Positions 62,210-64,000 of a stretch of 64,000 nucleotides of DNA are shown here, one piece after another. The stretch spans positions 4,216,001-4,280,000 of the forward strand of contig NZ_CP020809.1 in NCBI RefSeq assembly GCF_002157835.1, written 5' to 3'. The position numbers and the translations under genes were made by a program. Each line of letters begins with the position of its first letter. Position 1 is the first letter of the stretch. The notes below the pieces were generated by a model. That model made no database searches. It saw only the letters and a program-made list of their open reading frames with translations, and was not told the origin of the DNA. The DNA comes from Mycobacterium dioxanotrophicus (GTDB lineage Bacteria; Actinomycetota; Actinomycetes; Mycobacteriales; Mycobacteriaceae).

Positions 62210-62226
62210 ATACCCCTTGGGGGTAT
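62210..62226. promoter_or_regulatory. CsoR/RicR-type operator of copA
   Basis: ATACCCCTTGGGGGTAT lies 70 bases before the copA ATG at 62296. It has the G-tract palindrome form seen at 41738 and 49047. Confidence 0.78.
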
Positions 62227-62295
62227 ACACTGAGTCGCAGTGCCGCCCGCCTCGCGGGTATACGTCGCGGCAATCGAGTACACGAAAGGCCGATC

Positions 62296-64000
62296 ATGAC
62301 CGAGCATCGCCACCATGACCACGGATCGGTGCCTGCCCCCGATCTCGTGCACGATCCCGTATGCGGGATGACGGTGGATCCTCACACGAGCGAGTACCGC
62401 ATCGAATACGACAGTCGGACATTCCACTTCTGCTCGGCGCACTGTCAGTCCAGGTTCGCAGCGGACCCGGGCGAGTTCCTCGACGCCGCACAGGCCCCGG
62501 CCGCTGCGCCGGTCGCATCTCTCGGCGAGAGCGTCGAATACACCTGCCCAATGCACCCCGAGATTCGCCGGCCCGAACCCGGGTCCTGCCCGATCTGTGG
62601 GATGGCTCTCGAACCCGCCGTGGTCACCGCCGACACCGGCCCGAGCCCCGAACTCTCCGACATGACCCGCCGCTTCTGGATCGGTCTCGTTCTTACCGCC
62701 CCGGTGTTCGCCCTTGAAATGGGCGGGCACCTGTTCCCCTCACTACACCACTTCGTCCCCGCGACGGTCTCGACGTGGATCCAGTTCGTACTGGCGACCC
62801 CGGTGGTGCTGTGGGCTGGATGGCCGTTCTTCGTTCGCGGCGCGCAGTCGGTGCGCACACGCAACCTCAACATGTTCACCCTGATCGCGATGGGCACCGG
62901 GGTGGCCTGGCTCTACAGCGTCGTCGCCACCCTCGTGCCCGGTGTTTTCCCGGACGCCTTTCGCGGCATGGACGGCACCGTCGCCGTGTACTTCGAGGCC
63001 GCTGCCGTAATCACCGTGCTGGTGCTGCTCGGGCAGGTCCTGGAACTGCGGGCACGGGAGCAGACCTCCGGCGCGATCAAGGCACTGCTTGATCTGGCCC
63101 CGAAGACCGGGCGCCGTATCAACGCCGATGGCACCGAGGAAGAAGTAGCGCTCGACGCCGTGCAGATCGGCGATCTGATGCGGGTTCGGCCCGGCGAGAA
63201 GGTTCCGGTCGACGGCGCCGTGCAGGACGGGCGATCCTCGCTCGACGAGTCTATGGTCACCGGCGAATCGATGCCCGTCACCAAGACTTCCGGAGACACC
63301 GTGATCGGCGGCACCCTCAACCGCACCGGCGCATTGGTGATCCGCGCCGAAAAGGTCGGCCGCGACACCATGCTCGCCCGCATCGTTGCGATGGTGGCGC
63401 AAGCCCAGCGATCCCGCGCACCCATTCAACGGCTCGCCGACAAGGTCGCCCGAAAGTTTGTGCCCGCGGTCATCGCGATCGCCGTCGTCGCGTTTGTGGT
63501 GTGGGCACTCGTCGGGCCCTCCCCCTCGCTGGCATACGCACTGGTCGTCGCTGTGTCGGTGTTGATCATCGCCTGCCCCTGCGCCCTTGGCCTGGCCACC
63601 CCGATGTCGATCATGGTCGGCGTCGGTCGCGGCGCCGAACTCGGTGTGCTCATCAAGAACGCCGAGGCCCTCGAGCGCTTGGAGAAAGTCGACACCCTCG
63701 TCGTCGACAAGACCGGCACGCTGACCGAAGGACGCCCATCGGTCACCGCCATCGTGCCCGACAACGGCATCGACGCCAACGACGTACTGCGCCTGGCCGC
63801 CGGCGTCGAACGTGCCTCCGAACACCCGTTAGCGCTCGCGATTGTCGAAGCGGCCGAACGCGCCGGCCTCACCACCCCAGCCGTCACCGACTTCGATTCC
63901 CCCGTCGGACGCGGCGTGGTCGGCACCGTCGAGGGACGCCGGGTCGCCCTGGGCAATGCCACGTTCCTCGCTGACGAGGGAATCGACATCTCCGCGTTCG
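62296..64000 (+). CDS. copA: copper/silver P-type ATPase with YHS and metal-binding domains (3' end outside window)
   Basis: The visible 568 residues start with a His-rich segment and a YHS-type domain ([32 protein letters not shown]), then a heavy-metal-binding domain ([20 protein letters not shown]). The pump core follows: [12 protein letters not shown], membrane site [23 protein letters not shown] and [14 protein letters not shown], all intact, unlike the ATPase at 43882. It exports Cu(I) or Ag(I). ATG 62296 has a GAAAGG upstream, and a CsoR-type operator lies 70 bases before it. The hinge and C-terminus are beyond the edge. Confidence 0.93.
   Translation, partial: MTEHRHHDHGSVPAPDLVHDPVCGMTVDPHTSEYRIEYDSRTFHFCSAHCQSRFAADPGEFLDAAQAPAAAPVASLGESVEYTCPMHPEIRRPEPGSCPICGMALEPAVVTADTGPSPELSDMTRRFWIGLVLTAPVFALEMGGHLFPSLHHFVPATVSTWIQFVLATPVVLWAGWPFFVRGAQSVRTRNLNMFTLIAMGTGVAWLYSVVATLVPGVFPDAFRGMDGTVAVYFEAAAVITVLVLLGQVLELRAREQTSGAIKALLDLAPKTGRRINADGTEEEVALDAVQIGDLMRVRPGEKVPVDGAVQDGRSSLDESMVTGESMPVTKTSGDTVIGGTLNRTGALVIRAEKVGRDTMLARIVAMVAQAQRSRAPIQRLADKVARKFVPAVIAIAVVAFVVWALVGPSPSLAYALVVAVSVLIIACPCALGLATPMSIMVGVGRGAELGVLIKNAEALERLEKVDTLVVDKTGTLTEGRPSVTAIVPDNGIDANDVLRLAAGVERASEHPLALAIVEAAERAGLTTPAVTDFDSPVGRGVVGTVEGRRVALGNATFLADEGIDISAF

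Noticed and set aside
62743..63825. 360-residue minus-strand frame
   Set aside because: Antisense to copA, whose motifs are continuous; the frame is Gly/His-rich shadow.
1..64000. CRISPR arrays
   Set aside because: I saw no series of regularly spaced identical repeats; the only short repeats are IS ends and operator dyads.
1..64000. tRNA or rRNA genes and an att site
   Set aside because: No cloverleaf-like or rRNA-like stretch was recognised by eye. A tRNAscan run would be decisive, but I could not run it.

Overview
The window looks like an accessory, metal-resistance region of a high-GC actinobacterium, most likely a Mycobacterium or Mycolicibacterium. The evidence is an MPT63/DUF1942-type secreted protein, an LpqS-like protein, RipA-like NlpC/P60 endopeptidases, BlaI-type repressors paired with M56/M48 peptidases, frequent GTG/TTG starts and ATGA start/stop overlaps. 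Nothing here shows whether it is a plasmid or a chromosomal island.

Layout. (1) 1-2063: an IS21-family element (istB runs off the left edge; istA carries two frame breaks). Its terminal repeat supplies the last codons of a neighbouring gene. (2) 2035-19477: a block of mostly unrecognised genes resembling the replication and maintenance part of a mobile element. It holds a primase-polymerase/AAA-type protein (8681-11668), a lytic transglycosylase next to a large Pro/Ala-rich protein with a glycine-zipper hydrophobic domain, small membrane and secreted proteins, and two near-identical palindromes that look like operators of one regulator. (3) 19480-26903: a second IS21 element whose istA is split by a 3745-bp element with two tyrosine recombinases (Tn554-like, no target duplication) and by an IS481-family element (6-bp duplication). 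(4) 26929-30841: IS debris, a multicopper-oxidase gene broken by an IS110-family element, a SHOCT protein and a TnpC-like protein.

(5) 30935-35453: an arsenic island with two ArsR repressors, ArsI, ACR3, an ArsC with an extra N-terminal domain, an ArsN-type acetyltransferase and a second ArsC-like protein. The operators and a terminator are visible. (6) 35530-41703: a P1B-4-type metal ATPase with a CmtR-like repressor, a DsbA-like protein, two methyltransferases, a membrane ICMT-like protein and a Met-rich exported protein. (7) 41738-64000: a copper/envelope region with two copper-type P-type ATPases (one lacking part of its nucleotide-binding domain, one running off the right edge), CopZ, an MPT63-like protein with a Cys/Met-rich tail, two TlpA-type redoxins, CcdA, a rhodanese lipoprotein, an LpqS-like protein, a Cds1-like PLP enzyme with an MFS transporter, two NlpC/P60 proteins, a polysaccharide deacetylase, and two BlaI-type repressors with two membrane metallopeptidases.

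How it fits together. Three CsoR/RicR-type palindromes precede copZ, copA and a methyltransferase. At least ten places in the last 22 kb carry TACGTA-centred dyads of the BlaI/CopY type. They lie in front of genes for disulfide handling, wall hydrolysis, copper-binding exported proteins and one of the blaI genes. I read this as a BlaI-controlled envelope/copper regulon working alongside CsoR-controlled copper export. Separately, several genes carry single-base frame breaks, many in homopolymer runs, so some apparent pseudogenes may be sequencing errors.
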